64,000 nt of DNA from Terriglobia bacterium (GTDB taxonomy: Bacteria > Acidobacteriota > Terriglobia > Terriglobales > Acidobacteriaceae): assembly GCA_021324365.1 (NCBI GenBank), contig JAJPJE010000007.1:1-64000 (forward strand), written 5' to 3'. The position numbers were made by a program, and so were the translations under genes. Within the stretch, counting starts at the first letter, position 1, and each line of letters starts with the position of its first letter. The notes under the pieces are model-generated. The model worked only from the letters and a program-made list of their open reading frames with translations. It made no database searches and was not told where the DNA came from. Below, one piece after another: positions 45,781 to 54,400 of the stretch.

Positions 45781-46353
45781 CTAGGACTTCTGCTTTTCGC
45801 AGACAAGTGTGAATTGAAAAGCCTGCATATCGGTTACTCGGTCGTCCTGTATCGACTCTTTCATCTCAACTGACTTGAAGTAGTTGGATTTCTTCAGAGC
45901 CGTAATCAGGTTTGCCACGGAGTTTGCACTCAAGGCTGTCCCCGCGAGATTAATGTTGTTTGCATCCTCGGTCATCGAGGTCAGCCAAACCGCATCCGTG
46001 GAGTTCACGGTGGTACTGATGGTATCGAGCAATGAGAGCGGGCCCTGCTGAGCGGCCTGCAACTGGTGAATCACTTTGACCCGGTGATCGTAGGCGTCGT
46101 ACTGCTTTTGGCGCTCAACATACCGCGCTTTCACTGCCGAGAGCTTCTTGTTTTCGGCGTTGGCCGTTTCCAACTGGCGCTGCAACTGCGTGCCTTTGCT
46201 GTTCAGCGTCCAGTAGTAGTAATAGTTGCCAGCCGCGGTGATCACCAGAATGGCCGCGATGATCACGCCCACATTCGGAGCGCCGCCAATAGTGATGGTC
46301 GGACGCTTGATTTTCTTTGATTTTGGTAAACCGAGCAGGTTGATCCGGATCAT
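45781..46353 (-). CDS. pilN: Type IV pilus alignment protein PilN
   Basis: The 190-residue protein starts MIRINLLG, the conserved PilN peptide that docks on PilM, then has a membrane helix, a coiled coil and a periplasmic domain with VNSTDAVWLTSMTEDANNIN and ALKKSNYFKSVEM. It overlaps the pilM stop by 4 bp (ATGA). Confidence 0.95.
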   Translation of the reverse strand: MIRINLLGLPKSKKIKRPTITIGGAPNVGVIIAAILVITAAGNYYYYWTLNSKGTQLQRQLETANAENKKLSAVKARYVERQKQYDAYDHRVKVIHQLQAAQQGPLSLLDTISTTVNSTDAVWLTSMTEDANNINLAGTALSANSVANLITALKKSNYFKSVEMKESIQDDRVTDMQAFQFTLVCEKQKS

Positions 46354-47399
46354 AGGTCTTCAAAGCTCCTTAGTGCCAAACCAACTGCAACCGCTAGCTG
46401 ACCGGCATTGTTCTGTACGATCTCTGAGCCGCCCGTGTACTCGATGCGCGCAAACGGATTCAGAATTTCTACTGGTAGCGAAAATTCCTGCCGCAATGCT
46501 TCCATCAAGCCAGGTACCTTGGCCGATCCGCCGGCGAGATAAATTCTCTCGAGGTGCTCGCCCGCTGCTGTGGCACGGAAGAAGTCGAACGTCTTTTGAA
46601 TTTCCAGTACGATGATTTCCGTCACTTGCTGCAGGATCGGAAGCTTGGCATCCTCACTGACAGTGCCTACCTTCTCTCCCAGCTTGAGCGATTCCGCGTC
46701 ATCGAAACTGAGATCCAGTTCCTTCTGCAGGGCATCGGTGTACTGATGGCCGCCCACACTGACGTCGCGCGAGAATAGCCACGTATTGCCCTTCACGATG
46801 TTGATATTCATCACGCTCGCGCCAAGGTTCAGCAGTGCAACCGTGGACCCCGGCGCCGGATCGTAGTTGTACTCGTAGCAGTTCTGCAGCGCGAACACAT
46901 CGACGTCTACAACTGCCGGAGCCTTTCCCGACATCGAGAGAACGTTTGTGTAGTTCAGAATCTTGTCTTTTTTCACCGCGACCAGCAGCACGTCCATCTG
47001 TGGGCCGGTCAGGTCCTCGGAAAGAACTTGGTAGTCGAGGTTCACATCCGCGATATCGAAGGGAATGTGTTGTGCGGCTTCATTGTTGATCGTCTGTGCC
47101 AACTCTTCTTCCGTCATTGTTGGCACGCTGATGCGCTTCACGATCACGGAGTGTCCGCTAACGGACGTTGCCACTGCTTTCGACTTGATGGCAGAATCCG
47201 CGAACAGCTTGCTGATCGCCGTCGCGACACTGGGGCTGTCCATGATCATGGAATCCACCACAACGTCGTTCGCCAGCGGCTCAATTCCCACATGGGAAAG
47301 TTCCAGACCAGCACGCGTGCGTTTCAGTTCCACCGCTTTGATACTGCTGGAACCGATATCGAGTCCGACAATCGCTTTGGAACCACCGAATCCAAACAT
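46350..47399 (-). CDS. pilM: Type IV pilus actin-like ATPase PilM
   Basis: The 349-residue cytoplasmic protein has the actin/FtsA fold: VGLDIGSSSIKAVELKR, VKRISVPTMTEEELAQTINN, EAAQHIPFDIADVNLDYQV, VALLNLGASVMNINIV and IYLAGGSAKVPGL. PilM binds the PilN N-terminus and carries the inner ring of the pilus machine. It follows the small HTH gene by 18 bp. Confidence 0.96.
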   Translation of the reverse strand: MFGFGGSKAIVGLDIGSSSIKAVELKRTRAGLELSHVGIEPLANDVVVDSMIMDSPSVATAISKLFADSAIKSKAVATSVSGHSVIVKRISVPTMTEEELAQTINNEAAQHIPFDIADVNLDYQVLSEDLTGPQMDVLLVAVKKDKILNYTNVLSMSGKAPAVVDVDVFALQNCYEYNYDPAPGSTVALLNLGASVMNINIVKGNTWLFSRDVSVGGHQYTDALQKELDLSFDDAESLKLGEKVGTVSEDAKLPILQQVTEIIVLEIQKTFDFFRATAAGEHLERIYLAGGSAKVPGLMEALRQEFSLPVEILNPFARIEYTGGSEIVQNNAGQLAVAVGLALRSFEDL

Positions 47400-47417
47400 A
47401 GAACCCGTCCGCCTTTT

Positions 47418-47651
47418 CTATCGGCCTGCCACAGCCCGCGCTGTACGCGGCCGTTTCTTGATCTTGCCTTCCCCTACCGTGCTCTTCCGTTCCATCCACG
47501 AATCCAAAATGGTTTTTTTAAACTTCCACCGGTTTCCCAGCTTGAATGCCGGGATCTTTTCCTCGTACACGTACTTGTAGAGCGTGTCGGGGCTCACGCC
47601 CAGGTACTCGGAAGCCTGGCGAATATTCATTACTTCAGGCGCTTCGACCAT
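47418..47651 (-). CDS. Small excisionase/MerR-type HTH DNA-binding protein
   Basis: The 77-residue protein has a winged HTH of the helix_turn_helix_17/excisionase class (MNIRQASEYLGVSPDTLYKY through KIPAFKLGNRWKFKKTILDS) and a basic tail (KIKKRPRTARAVAGR). It is the first gene of the pil operon, 18 bp before pilM. Such proteins are not limited to phages; here it is probably a regulator of pili or related genes. An in-frame ATG eight residues further in is a possible start. Confidence 0.85.
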   Translation of the reverse strand: MVEAPEVMNIRQASEYLGVSPDTLYKYVYEEKIPAFKLGNRWKFKKTILDSWMERKSTVGEGKIKKRPRTARAVAGR

Positions 47652-47679
47652 ACGCTTAAGACCTTTCCACAGGTTTTGG

Positions 47680-47738
47680 CCCCATAAGGGCGGGGAGAGT
47701 CGGCTCCGCTTATGGAGCTTTCGAGGAATTCGTCCTCG
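47680..47738 (-). promoter_or_regulatory. Folded 5' leader of the pil operon
   Basis: Read on the minus strand, three hairpins follow each other: CGAGG-ACGAATT-CCTCG (47738-47722), GCTCC-ATAAGC-GGAGC (47718-47703) and CCCC-GCCCTTAT-GGGG (47695-47680). CCATAAG of the second can pair perfectly with CTTATGG of the third, so either a pseudoknot or an alternative fold is possible. I could not fit the c-di-GMP riboswitch consensus. Confidence 0.5.
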
Positions 47739-47770
47739 CGTCGAAGTCTCAGGGGGGGTAATTGCGAGTT

Positions 47771-47802
47771 GGTTATATCAGGGTTAACGTAGGCAGCGTC
47801 AA
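47771..47802 (-). promoter_or_regulatory. Predicted sigma-70-type promoter of the pil operon
   Basis: On the minus strand TTGACG (47802-47797), a 17-bp spacer and GATATA (47779-47774) lie in front of the folded leader. Transcription would start near 47767, giving a leader of about 115 nt. The rest of the 466-bp gap between this operon and the histidine kinase holds no recognisable gene. Confidence 0.55.
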
Positions 47803-48052
47803 GGAGAACTTCGGGTTTTACCCGTGATTCTCCGGTTTCTCTAGTGCTTGTACTTTAGTTTTTTTGGTTCGCGGGATACCAGTTTCGGGGCTCGTTGCGG
47901 CGCTGAACTACTATAGCTTGTGGTGTTGTTGTTGATGCTTCGTCATCGCTGCCATTTTCACACGAAGGTCACTGTACTGCCTTGGTTCAAGCGATCTTTT
48001 CCCCTGGCCGATCAGACTTGACCGGTCGCTTTTCAGCCCTGTTTTCAAGTGG

Positions 48053-48066
48053 ATAGTGACCACTAT
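48053..48066. promoter_or_regulatory. Palindrome upstream of the histidine kinase
   Basis: ATAGTG-AC-CACTAT is a perfect 6-2-6 inverted repeat 52 bp before the kinase start codon. Position and symmetry suit a regulator-binding site; there is no direct support. Confidence 0.3.
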
Positions 48067-48117
48067 TCAGGCAAAGTGGTGTTCTGAGTCGGAGAAAGAG
48101 TAAACTCGCACGCGGGG

Positions 48118-49947
48118 ATGGATGATCGCCTCAAAGATTTCCGGCTTCACCTGCGAAGAGCACTCTACGTCCCGCTGCTCATGGCTGTGGTCCTTGCCGC
48201 GACCTTCCTGTTAGAAACCTACTTTCTGGGTGCCACGAATCGTTCAGTTCAGGATAGTTACCAACTGATTAACCGTACGCGTTCTGCTCTGAAGCTTGTC
48301 CTTGATATGGAGACTAGCCTGCGCGGCTATCTCCTAACCGGAGACTACGGCTTCCTAGCGCCTTACAATGCCGCCCAGGATCGCGTTCCCGGGGTAATAC
48401 AGCAGATCCGCCGTTCTGTAGGTGGCAATCGCGAGCAAATCGCCCGTATTGATCAACTCGCCGAGCAGTACGACGCTCTGCATCAGCACATGCAGCGAAT
48501 GATCGAGTTGCGCCAGGCGAATGGCGACTACCACTCGATCGCACTGAACTCCGAGGGCCGAACTCTAATGGAAGCCTTTCGTGGTACGTGGGATCAAATT
48601 CTTGGGGCAGAAGAAAAACGACTGGCGGGCCGGGTAGGTGCGGCTCATGACGCCACCTTTTTTGTAATTACCTCCGCAGGCATCTTGTCACTATTGCTGG
48701 GGGTCTTGCTTTCGACCTTTACCCGCCGCGAACTTAGGTCCGTAGCTGCTACCTATGCCGAGTCAGTACAGCTTGCTGAAAATCGGGCGGAGGAAACCGA
48801 AAGCAGCCGCCGTTGGCTCGCCACCATTCTCGGCAGCATCACGGACGGTGTGATCGCCACCGAAGCGGACGGCAGTGTATCGTTCATGAACGAAGTGGCA
48901 CGCCGCATCACTGGCTGGACGCTGGAAGAAGCCGCAGGCATTCCCCTCAGCCAGGTTCTCAAGATTGTCAATGAAGTCACTCGCGAACCAATGAAGGATT
49001 TCCCAGCGGGAAAGGGGAGCATAAACCCCATCGCCTATTCCGAGCGGCTGCTATTGCTGCGTCGTGATGGCATAGAAGTAGCCATCAACCAGAGCAGTGC
49101 ACCGCTGATTGACGAGAATGGCCAGACTACCGGCATGGTGGTTGTTCTTCGCGATTTGACGGAGCAGCGTCGATCCGAAGCTGTACTCAGGTCAACTGAC
49201 AAACTCGCCAGCATGGGCCGACTCGCTGCCAGCGTCGCGCACGAAATTCACAACCCGCTCGATGCGATCGCAAACCTTCTCTATCTTCTGGATCACAGTA
49301 AACAACTTGATGAAGCTTCGCGCGAGCACGTCCGGCTTGCCAGCGAAGAGCTCAATCGAGTCACCAACATCTCCGAGCAGATGCTCACCTTCAGCCGTGA
49401 ATCGCGCGTTCCCGTTCCAGTGAAGATTCGCGACCTTCTGGACAATGTACTTGTCCTGTATCAAGCGCGCCTTCACGCCTCAGAGGTCAGGCTTGAAAAA
49501 CGCTACGAAGACGTTCTTGAGGTCCGGGCATTTCCTGGGGAACTTCGCCAGGTCTTTTCCAATCTCATTGGCAACGCACTTGATGCCATGGGACCGACCG
49601 GTATCCTGACAATTCACGTTCGTCCATCTTGCGATTGGTACAACATGGGAAGGCGCGGCGTGCGCGTGACAATTGCCGACACTGGCGCCGGAATTTCTGA
49701 AGCGGATCGCCAACACATCAGCGAGGCCTTCTACACCACTAAGGGCGAAAAAGGAACAGGACTCGGCTTATGGGTGTCGGCCGGTATCGTTCAGAAATAT
49801 GGAGGGCTCCTTCGCTTCCGCAGCCGCACTGGCGAGCATCACGGAACTGTTTTTCAGGTTTTTCTGCCGGTGGGATCAGCGGTGGCTGTTCCCAGCAGTC
49901 CCGCCGCAAAAGGACCGGAATCGACGAGCCGGCAACAGGCCAGCTGA
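48118..49947 (+). CDS. Sensor histidine kinase with CHASE3 and PAS domains
   Basis: The 609-residue protein has a membrane helix at about 17-36, a CHASE3 periplasmic domain (VLDMETSLRGYLLTGDYGFL), a second helix at about 180-200, a PAS domain (about 230-345), HisKA with the phospho-acceptor His375 in SVAHEIHNPLDAIANLLYLL, and HATPase_c with NLIGNALDAM, DTGAGISEADR and GEKGTGLGLW. It is full length and has all kinase motifs. No response regulator is adjacent, so it is an orphan. It diverges from the pil operon. Confidence 0.93.
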   Translation: MDDRLKDFRLHLRRALYVPLLMAVVLAATFLLETYFLGATNRSVQDSYQLINRTRSALKLVLDMETSLRGYLLTGDYGFLAPYNAAQDRVPGVIQQIRRSVGGNREQIARIDQLAEQYDALHQHMQRMIELRQANGDYHSIALNSEGRTLMEAFRGTWDQILGAEEKRLAGRVGAAHDATFFVITSAGILSLLLGVLLSTFTRRELRSVAATYAESVQLAENRAEETESSRRWLATILGSITDGVIATEADGSVSFMNEVARRITGWTLEEAAGIPLSQVLKIVNEVTREPMKDFPAGKGSINPIAYSERLLLLRRDGIEVAINQSSAPLIDENGQTTGMVVVLRDLTEQRRSEAVLRSTDKLASMGRLAASVAHEIHNPLDAIANLLYLLDHSKQLDEASREHVRLASEELNRVTNISEQMLTFSRESRVPVPVKIRDLLDNVLVLYQARLHASEVRLEKRYEDVLEVRAFPGELRQVFSNLIGNALDAMGPTGILTIHVRPSCDWYNMGRRGVRVTIADTGAGISEADRQHISEAFYTTKGEKGTGLGLWVSAGIVQKYGGLLRFRSRTGEHHGTVFQVFLPVGSAVAVPSSPAAKGPESTSRQQAS

Positions 49948-50026
49948 GGGATTACTTTTGCAGCCATGTGCCGGTCTAATGGACCCCGGGATTGCTATGC
50001 TACGATATTTGAAAGATGCGCCCTGC

Positions 50027-50103
50027 GCACCCGTGGCTCAATTGGATAGAGCGACGGCCTCCGGAGCCGTAGGTTACAGGTTCGAGTCCTGTCGGGTGCG
50101 CCA
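50027..50103 (+). tRNA. tRNA-Arg (anticodon CCG)
   Basis: All arms fold: acceptor GCACCCG/CGGGTGC, D-stem GCTC/GAGC, anticodon stem ACGGC/GCCGT with loop CTCCGGA (anticodon CCG, reading CGG), T-arm ACAGG-TTCGAGT-CCTGT, discriminator G, and an encoded CCA end. Confidence 0.96.
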
Positions 50104-50228
50104 GCCTCCTACGAAATCAGTTCTTGCCTGTATTTCAGCGCTGTCTACTGTGCCCTCCCGATTCCGTAGACCACTCCATCTCTGGAACGATTTGTTTGCA
50201 ATGTCATAAGTCCTGAATGGCCATGAAA

Positions 50229-50276
50229 GATCACAAACACATATGTCTGTCCGATCACAAACACATATGTCTGTCC
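50229..50276. repeat. Perfect 24-bp tandem duplication
   Basis: The 24-bp unit starting GATCACAAACACATATG and ending TCTGTCC is present twice, end to end, with no mismatch (50229-50252, 50253-50276). Each copy contains the palindrome ACATATGT. It lies in the 297-bp gap between tRNA-Arg and the mscS-like gene, which has no other recognisable content. Confidence 0.9.
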
Positions 50277-50445
50277 CATCAAGGAGCCAGGCTGTGGCGG
50301 AAAATTGACGGCTCCGGGGCGACGAGTGTATAGAAACGTGGGCCACAGATACGATCGCCTCGGTGGGTTATCCTATTCATTCGGTGTGTGATAGGCTTCT
50401 GTGTTACATCCAATCAAGTTTGCGCCCGCCCGTCTGAATTTACTC

Positions 50446-52416
50446 ATGCACCTGAAGAAACCGAGAAGCGAATCTGTTATTGCAAAGTCATTGCCGTCCA
50501 GGGTCGTCGGGCAGATGTTGCCGACCCTTTTATTGTTGATCGTTCTTTTGGCGCCATCGCTTTGGTCCCCGGCTCAACCGGAGTCGAACCCGGTCGCAAA
50601 TGCTCCCAATTCTCAGGATATTCTGGGTTTCATAAATCAGAGTATCGGCTGGTATCGCCATCTCTCGGTCGAGCAGCAAATCGCTACGGAGCCCGAAGAC
50701 ATTATCTTCCTCAATGACTCCGAGCAACTCGGCAACCAGGTCGTGCATTTGTCCTTCGACTTCGCGCTGGCATATGCCAAAAACCAAGCTCGCACACCGG
50801 CGCAGGCAAGCACGTCTTCTTCTACGACCGACCAGTATCAGCGGCTGATTCAGGCTTCGGACAGCGCCGACCAACTTGCGAAATCGACGCAAGTCGAGCT
50901 CGATGGCTTGCGCAAGCAACTTGAAACAGCTCCTCCACGTAAGCACAAGCAGCTTGAATCGCAGATTGCGGAGGTACAGAGCGAACTCGACCTCGCACAA
51001 ACTCGCCGCGATGTATTGCGTAACCTGCTGCAGTTCGTCAGCGTTGCCGGCGGAAACGGCGGCAATCTTGGTGCTCAGCTCGAAGAACTGCAACGCGTAA
51101 TACCTCCGGAAAACCAAAAGCCTAATGCCCCAACCGGCAACGCCGCACAACAGCGCAAGGTGGAAGCGACCGGGATCCTTGGATTGATCACCGATCTGAT
51201 CACGCTTTCCAAGAAGATCCACACAATCGATGACACGATTCAGCTAACCAATAGTCTGCAACAGGCCTCGACACAAATTCGCAATCCCTTCGTTTCACAG
51301 TTGCGAGAGCTCGTAAAAAGCAGCAACGACATCGTCCAACAGCCGGATTCAACCGACCCGACAGTACTCGCGCAGCAGAAACAGCAACTCGATAGCACGA
51401 CTGCTCGATTCAAGCAGGTAACTGCACTGACTATCCCACTCAGCAAGCAGACCATTCTGCTGGATCTCTACAAGCGCAACCTGGACAACTGGCGCCAGTC
51501 CGTGAAATCGCAATACGGAACGGTGCTGCGAAATCTGCTGATCCGCCTGGGAGTCCTGGCTTTCCTGCTCGGTGTGATCGTGGGTATAGCCGAACTCTGG
51601 CGTCGAGCCATCTTCCGCTACGTTCACGACGTCAGGCGCCGGTACCAGTTCATGCTGTTGCGACGCGTGATCATGTGGTTCCTCATCGCCATCGTCGTCG
51701 CATTCGCGTTCGCTAGCGAGCTCGGCTCGCTTGCGACTTTCGCGGGTCTGATGACAGCCGGCATTGCCGTCGCTTTGCAGAACGTCATTCTTTCCGTCGC
51801 CGGCTACTTCTATCTGATAGGAAAATATGGAGTTCGCGTGGGCGATCGAGTGACGATTTCTGGCGTAACCGGCGAGGTGGTCGACATTGGCCTTGTGCGG
51901 CTTCACCTGATGGAACTCGCGACTACCGGGACCGATGCTCAACCTACCGGCCGCGTGGTGGTGTTTTCGAATTCTGTCGTTTTCCAGCCGACGAGCGGAC
52001 TTTACAAACAAATTCCCGGCACGAGCTTCGTCTGGCACCAGATTTCACTTACGCTGGCGCCCGAAGGCAACTATCGCGAGATCGAAAGACGCTTGCTAGA
52101 TGCCGTCGAATCCGTATTTAACGAATACAAAGACAGCCTGGAACAGCAGCGGCGTCGGATGCAGCACTCTCTCAGCGTCGTAAGCGACTTTGCATTCCGC
52201 CCGCAAAGTCGTTTTCACCTGACGCAAGCCGGCCTGGAAGTAGTGATTCGTTATCCACTGGAACTCGACAAGGCTGCCGAGATTGATGACAAAATCACGC
52301 GTGCGCTGTTGGAAGCCATCGAGCGCTCTCCGAAGTTGCGTCTTGTTGGAACGGGAACTCCGAACATTCAGGCAATTTCCGAGCCCACATCACCGGACAC
52401 TGTCCTAAAACAATAA
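50446..52416 (+). CDS. MscS-family mechanosensitive channel with large periplasmic domain
   Basis: The protein has a signal-like N-terminal helix (MLPTLLLLIVLLAPSLW), about 300 residues of mostly coiled-coil periplasmic domain, several membrane helices from about 370, and the MscS core: AGLMTAGIAVALQNVILSVA forms the pore-lining helix, followed by the beta domain GVRVGDRVTISGVTGEVVDI. It belongs to the larger MscK/YbdG-like forms. The start is uncertain: GTG 50401, ATG 50446 (used here, 656 aa) and ATG 50515 are all possible and none has a clear ribosome-binding site. Confidence 0.88.
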   Translation: MHLKKPRSESVIAKSLPSRVVGQMLPTLLLLIVLLAPSLWSPAQPESNPVANAPNSQDILGFINQSIGWYRHLSVEQQIATEPEDIIFLNDSEQLGNQVVHLSFDFALAYAKNQARTPAQASTSSSTTDQYQRLIQASDSADQLAKSTQVELDGLRKQLETAPPRKHKQLESQIAEVQSELDLAQTRRDVLRNLLQFVSVAGGNGGNLGAQLEELQRVIPPENQKPNAPTGNAAQQRKVEATGILGLITDLITLSKKIHTIDDTIQLTNSLQQASTQIRNPFVSQLRELVKSSNDIVQQPDSTDPTVLAQQKQQLDSTTARFKQVTALTIPLSKQTILLDLYKRNLDNWRQSVKSQYGTVLRNLLIRLGVLAFLLGVIVGIAELWRRAIFRYVHDVRRRYQFMLLRRVIMWFLIAIVVAFAFASELGSLATFAGLMTAGIAVALQNVILSVAGYFYLIGKYGVRVGDRVTISGVTGEVVDIGLVRLHLMELATTGTDAQPTGRVVVFSNSVVFQPTSGLYKQIPGTSFVWHQISLTLAPEGNYREIERRLLDAVESVFNEYKDSLEQQRRRMQHSLSVVSDFAFRPQSRFHLTQAGLEVVIRYPLELDKAAEIDDKITRALLEAIERSPKLRLVGTGTPNIQAISEPTSPDTVLKQ

Positions 52417-52547
52417 TGGCAAGATAGCGTGCCAAACTGTTCGACGAAGCCTGGGAGAACAACGATTTCGGACGTAGCGTGCCTGAGTTAAGCCAGGCTT
52501 TGGCTCTTCCTATTTTCGACTCGGCTGAACTCGCAATGTGAAATCGC

Positions 52548-53738
52548 ATGTACGCCGCAAATCTTTATCACGATCTCGCATACGTCTTCGTCGCAGCCGT
52601 GCTCGGCGGACTCGCGGCGCGTGCGCTGCGCCAACCACTGATTCTCGGTTATGTTCTCGCCGGAATTGTTCTCGGCCCGTTCACACCTGGACCCAGTCTG
52701 GCCGATACCCATGCCCTGGAAGTGCTGGCGGAGATTGGTGTCATCCTGCTGATGTATTCAATCGGAATCGAATTTCATCCCAGCGATTTGCTTGAGGTGA
52801 AATGGGTTGCCGTCGGCGGCGGGGTTCTGGGGATTCTTCTCTCCATCGGCATCTCAATGGCATTGACCTATGTTTTTGAATGGCCTCTCGCTCAAGGCTT
52901 CGCGATTGGCGCGATTGTCAGCGTTGCTAGCACCATGGTGCTTTCGCGTCTGCTGATCGATCGTGGTGAACTGCACTCCAATCATGGAAAGGTCATGATC
53001 GCCATCACGCTCTTCGAAGACGTTGCCGTCGTAATCCTCACGGTGATCATGCCGGCCTTAAGCGCGCCATCCGGGGAGCGATTTTTGGATCTCGCTAAGT
53101 TGCTGGGCAAGGCGCTGGTCCTGCTGATTCCTCTTGGATTTGTCGCAACGCGGCTTATTCCGTCATTTTTGACGAGAGTGGCGAGAATGTGCAGCGAAGA
53201 ATTGTTTGTGCTGGTAACCGTTGCATTAGGGTTCGGAACCGCGTATCTGACTGAAGCTCTTGGCCTGTCGCTGGCGCTAGGCGCCTTCCTGGGCGGCATG
53301 CTGATCAGTGGCTCGGATTACGCGCACGAGATGCTCGCAAAGCTGTTCCCAATTCGCGATATCTTCGTAGCCCTGTTTTTCGTGACCATGGGCGCGCTAG
53401 CGAATCCGCGGGTCCTCCTGTCGCACCCAGGCTTGCTGGCTTTCTTAGTTCTTTTGATTGTCGTGGGAAAGTTTGTGATCTGGACAGGTGTGGTCCGTCT
53501 CTTCCGGTTCGACTGGAAGACCGCAGTCCTGGTTGGGGTAGGTTTGACGCAAATAGGCGAATTCTCTTACGTGTTAGTTCAGGAAGCCAAGAACGCACAC
53601 ATCGTACAGGACAGCGTCTACAACGCAACGCTGATGGCATCGCTGATAACGATCTTGCTGAACTCCTTCCTTGTCCGCCTGGTCGGCAACAAACTCACAA
53701 AGTCGCCGCCAGTTGCGCTAACGGCGGAAGAGACATGA
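52548..53738 (+). CDS. CPA2-family cation:proton antiporter (KefB-like)
   Basis: The 396-residue membrane protein has about 12 helices with PLILGYVLAGIVLGPFTPGP, EIGVILLMYSIGIEF, GAIVSVASTMVLSRLL and LALGAFLGGMLISGS, as in the Na+/H+ exchanger domain of Kef and CPA2 proteins. The C-terminal RCK/TrkA-N domain of KefB is missing, so it corresponds to the transport domain only. It could exchange K+ or Na+ for protons. Confidence 0.92.
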   Translation: MYAANLYHDLAYVFVAAVLGGLAARALRQPLILGYVLAGIVLGPFTPGPSLADTHALEVLAEIGVILLMYSIGIEFHPSDLLEVKWVAVGGGVLGILLSIGISMALTYVFEWPLAQGFAIGAIVSVASTMVLSRLLIDRGELHSNHGKVMIAITLFEDVAVVILTVIMPALSAPSGERFLDLAKLLGKALVLLIPLGFVATRLIPSFLTRVARMCSEELFVLVTVALGFGTAYLTEALGLSLALGAFLGGMLISGSDYAHEMLAKLFPIRDIFVALFFVTMGALANPRVLLSHPGLLAFLVLLIVVGKFVIWTGVVRLFRFDWKTAVLVGVGLTQIGEFSYVLVQEAKNAHIVQDSVYNATLMASLITILLNSFLVRLVGNKLTKSPPVALTAEET

Positions 53739-53867
53739 CAGAGTGACAACCCGACTTTCTATAGCAGACGCCAAATTCGTATTACCGAATCCTCATCCTC
53801 TTTGGCATGTGCATTGCCTACACACTTGTGTTCGGCGTGCAGGGATTTAAAAGCCTACGAGGACAAG

Positions 53868-54026
53868 ATGGCGGAAGAAAACGAAACCGACCGACGCCAG
53901 CGCGCAAGGACTGGCATTCTCGAATCACTGGGCGACATTACCTACAGCATCCTGCGTCAGTATGGCGTTGCCCGTTCCGCTTCTGTGGCCTCCCCAGTAA
54001 CGCCATCTCCAGTTGCTAAGGGATAG
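53868..54026 (+). CDS. Small hypothetical protein (52 aa)
   Basis: An ATG with GAGG 5 nt upstream opens a 52-residue frame, MAEENETDRRQRARTGILES and on, highly charged at the N-terminus and Ser/Pro/Val-rich at the end. No domain is recognised. The good ribosome-binding site is the main support. The frame extends upstream but that part overlaps no known feature. Confidence 0.45.
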   Translation: MAEENETDRRQRARTGILESLGDITYSILRQYGVARSASVASPVTPSPVAKG

Positions 54027-54046
54027 CAAAGAAAGGCCCAACGAGT

Positions 54047-54298
54047 ATGCCAGAGAAACTAGTGATTGTCGCCAGCAATCCCCAACCGCACCGGCGTCCT
54101 TATCGTCCAGCCATTTGGATCGTGTTTCGGAAGGACAGCGACACCGCCCGGGTTCATTTCGTGCGGAACGGCGTTAGAACGCAAGAAGTTCTGTTAGAAC
54201 CAACCACAGCGCCACCCACCGGAGAACAATGCGCCATTCCGCGCTCTGGAGTGGGGCTTTCGACGCCTCCGCCGACCATGAAGACAAGGCTTCTTTAG
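54047..54298 (+). CDS. Hypothetical protein (83 aa)
   Basis: An 83-residue frame starts 20 bp after the preceding small gene. It has a strand-rich start (EKLVIVASNPQPHRRPYRPA, then IWIVFRKDSDTARVHFVRNG) and a Pro/Thr-rich end. No family is recognised and the ribosome-binding site is weak. It could be co-transcribed with the 52-residue gene. Confidence 0.3.
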   Translation: MPEKLVIVASNPQPHRRPYRPAIWIVFRKDSDTARVHFVRNGVRTQEVLLEPTTAPPTGEQCAIPRSGVGLSTPPPTMKTRLL

Positions 54299-54400
54299 TC
54301 TGGCCTTTCTGGAACTTCAGCCAACACCGCGTTGCCAATCCCTTCTGATATATAGTTTTCAGCTTCTCTGAGTTAGAGGAGGCGGGAGCAACGCAAACTT

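Noticed and set aside
47418-47651. Excisionase-type HTH taken as a mark of a mobile element
   Set aside because: No integrase, attachment repeats or phage genes adjoin it; it is the first gene of the pil operon.
47680-47770. c-di-GMP class I riboswitch in the pil leader
   Set aside because: The conserved GGCAAACC and GACGCAAAGCC core elements are not present.
50027-50276. tRNA-adjacent genomic island based on the 24-bp repeat
   Set aside because: The repeat does not copy the tRNA 3' end, and no integrase or foreign gene block follows; the next genes are ordinary membrane proteins.
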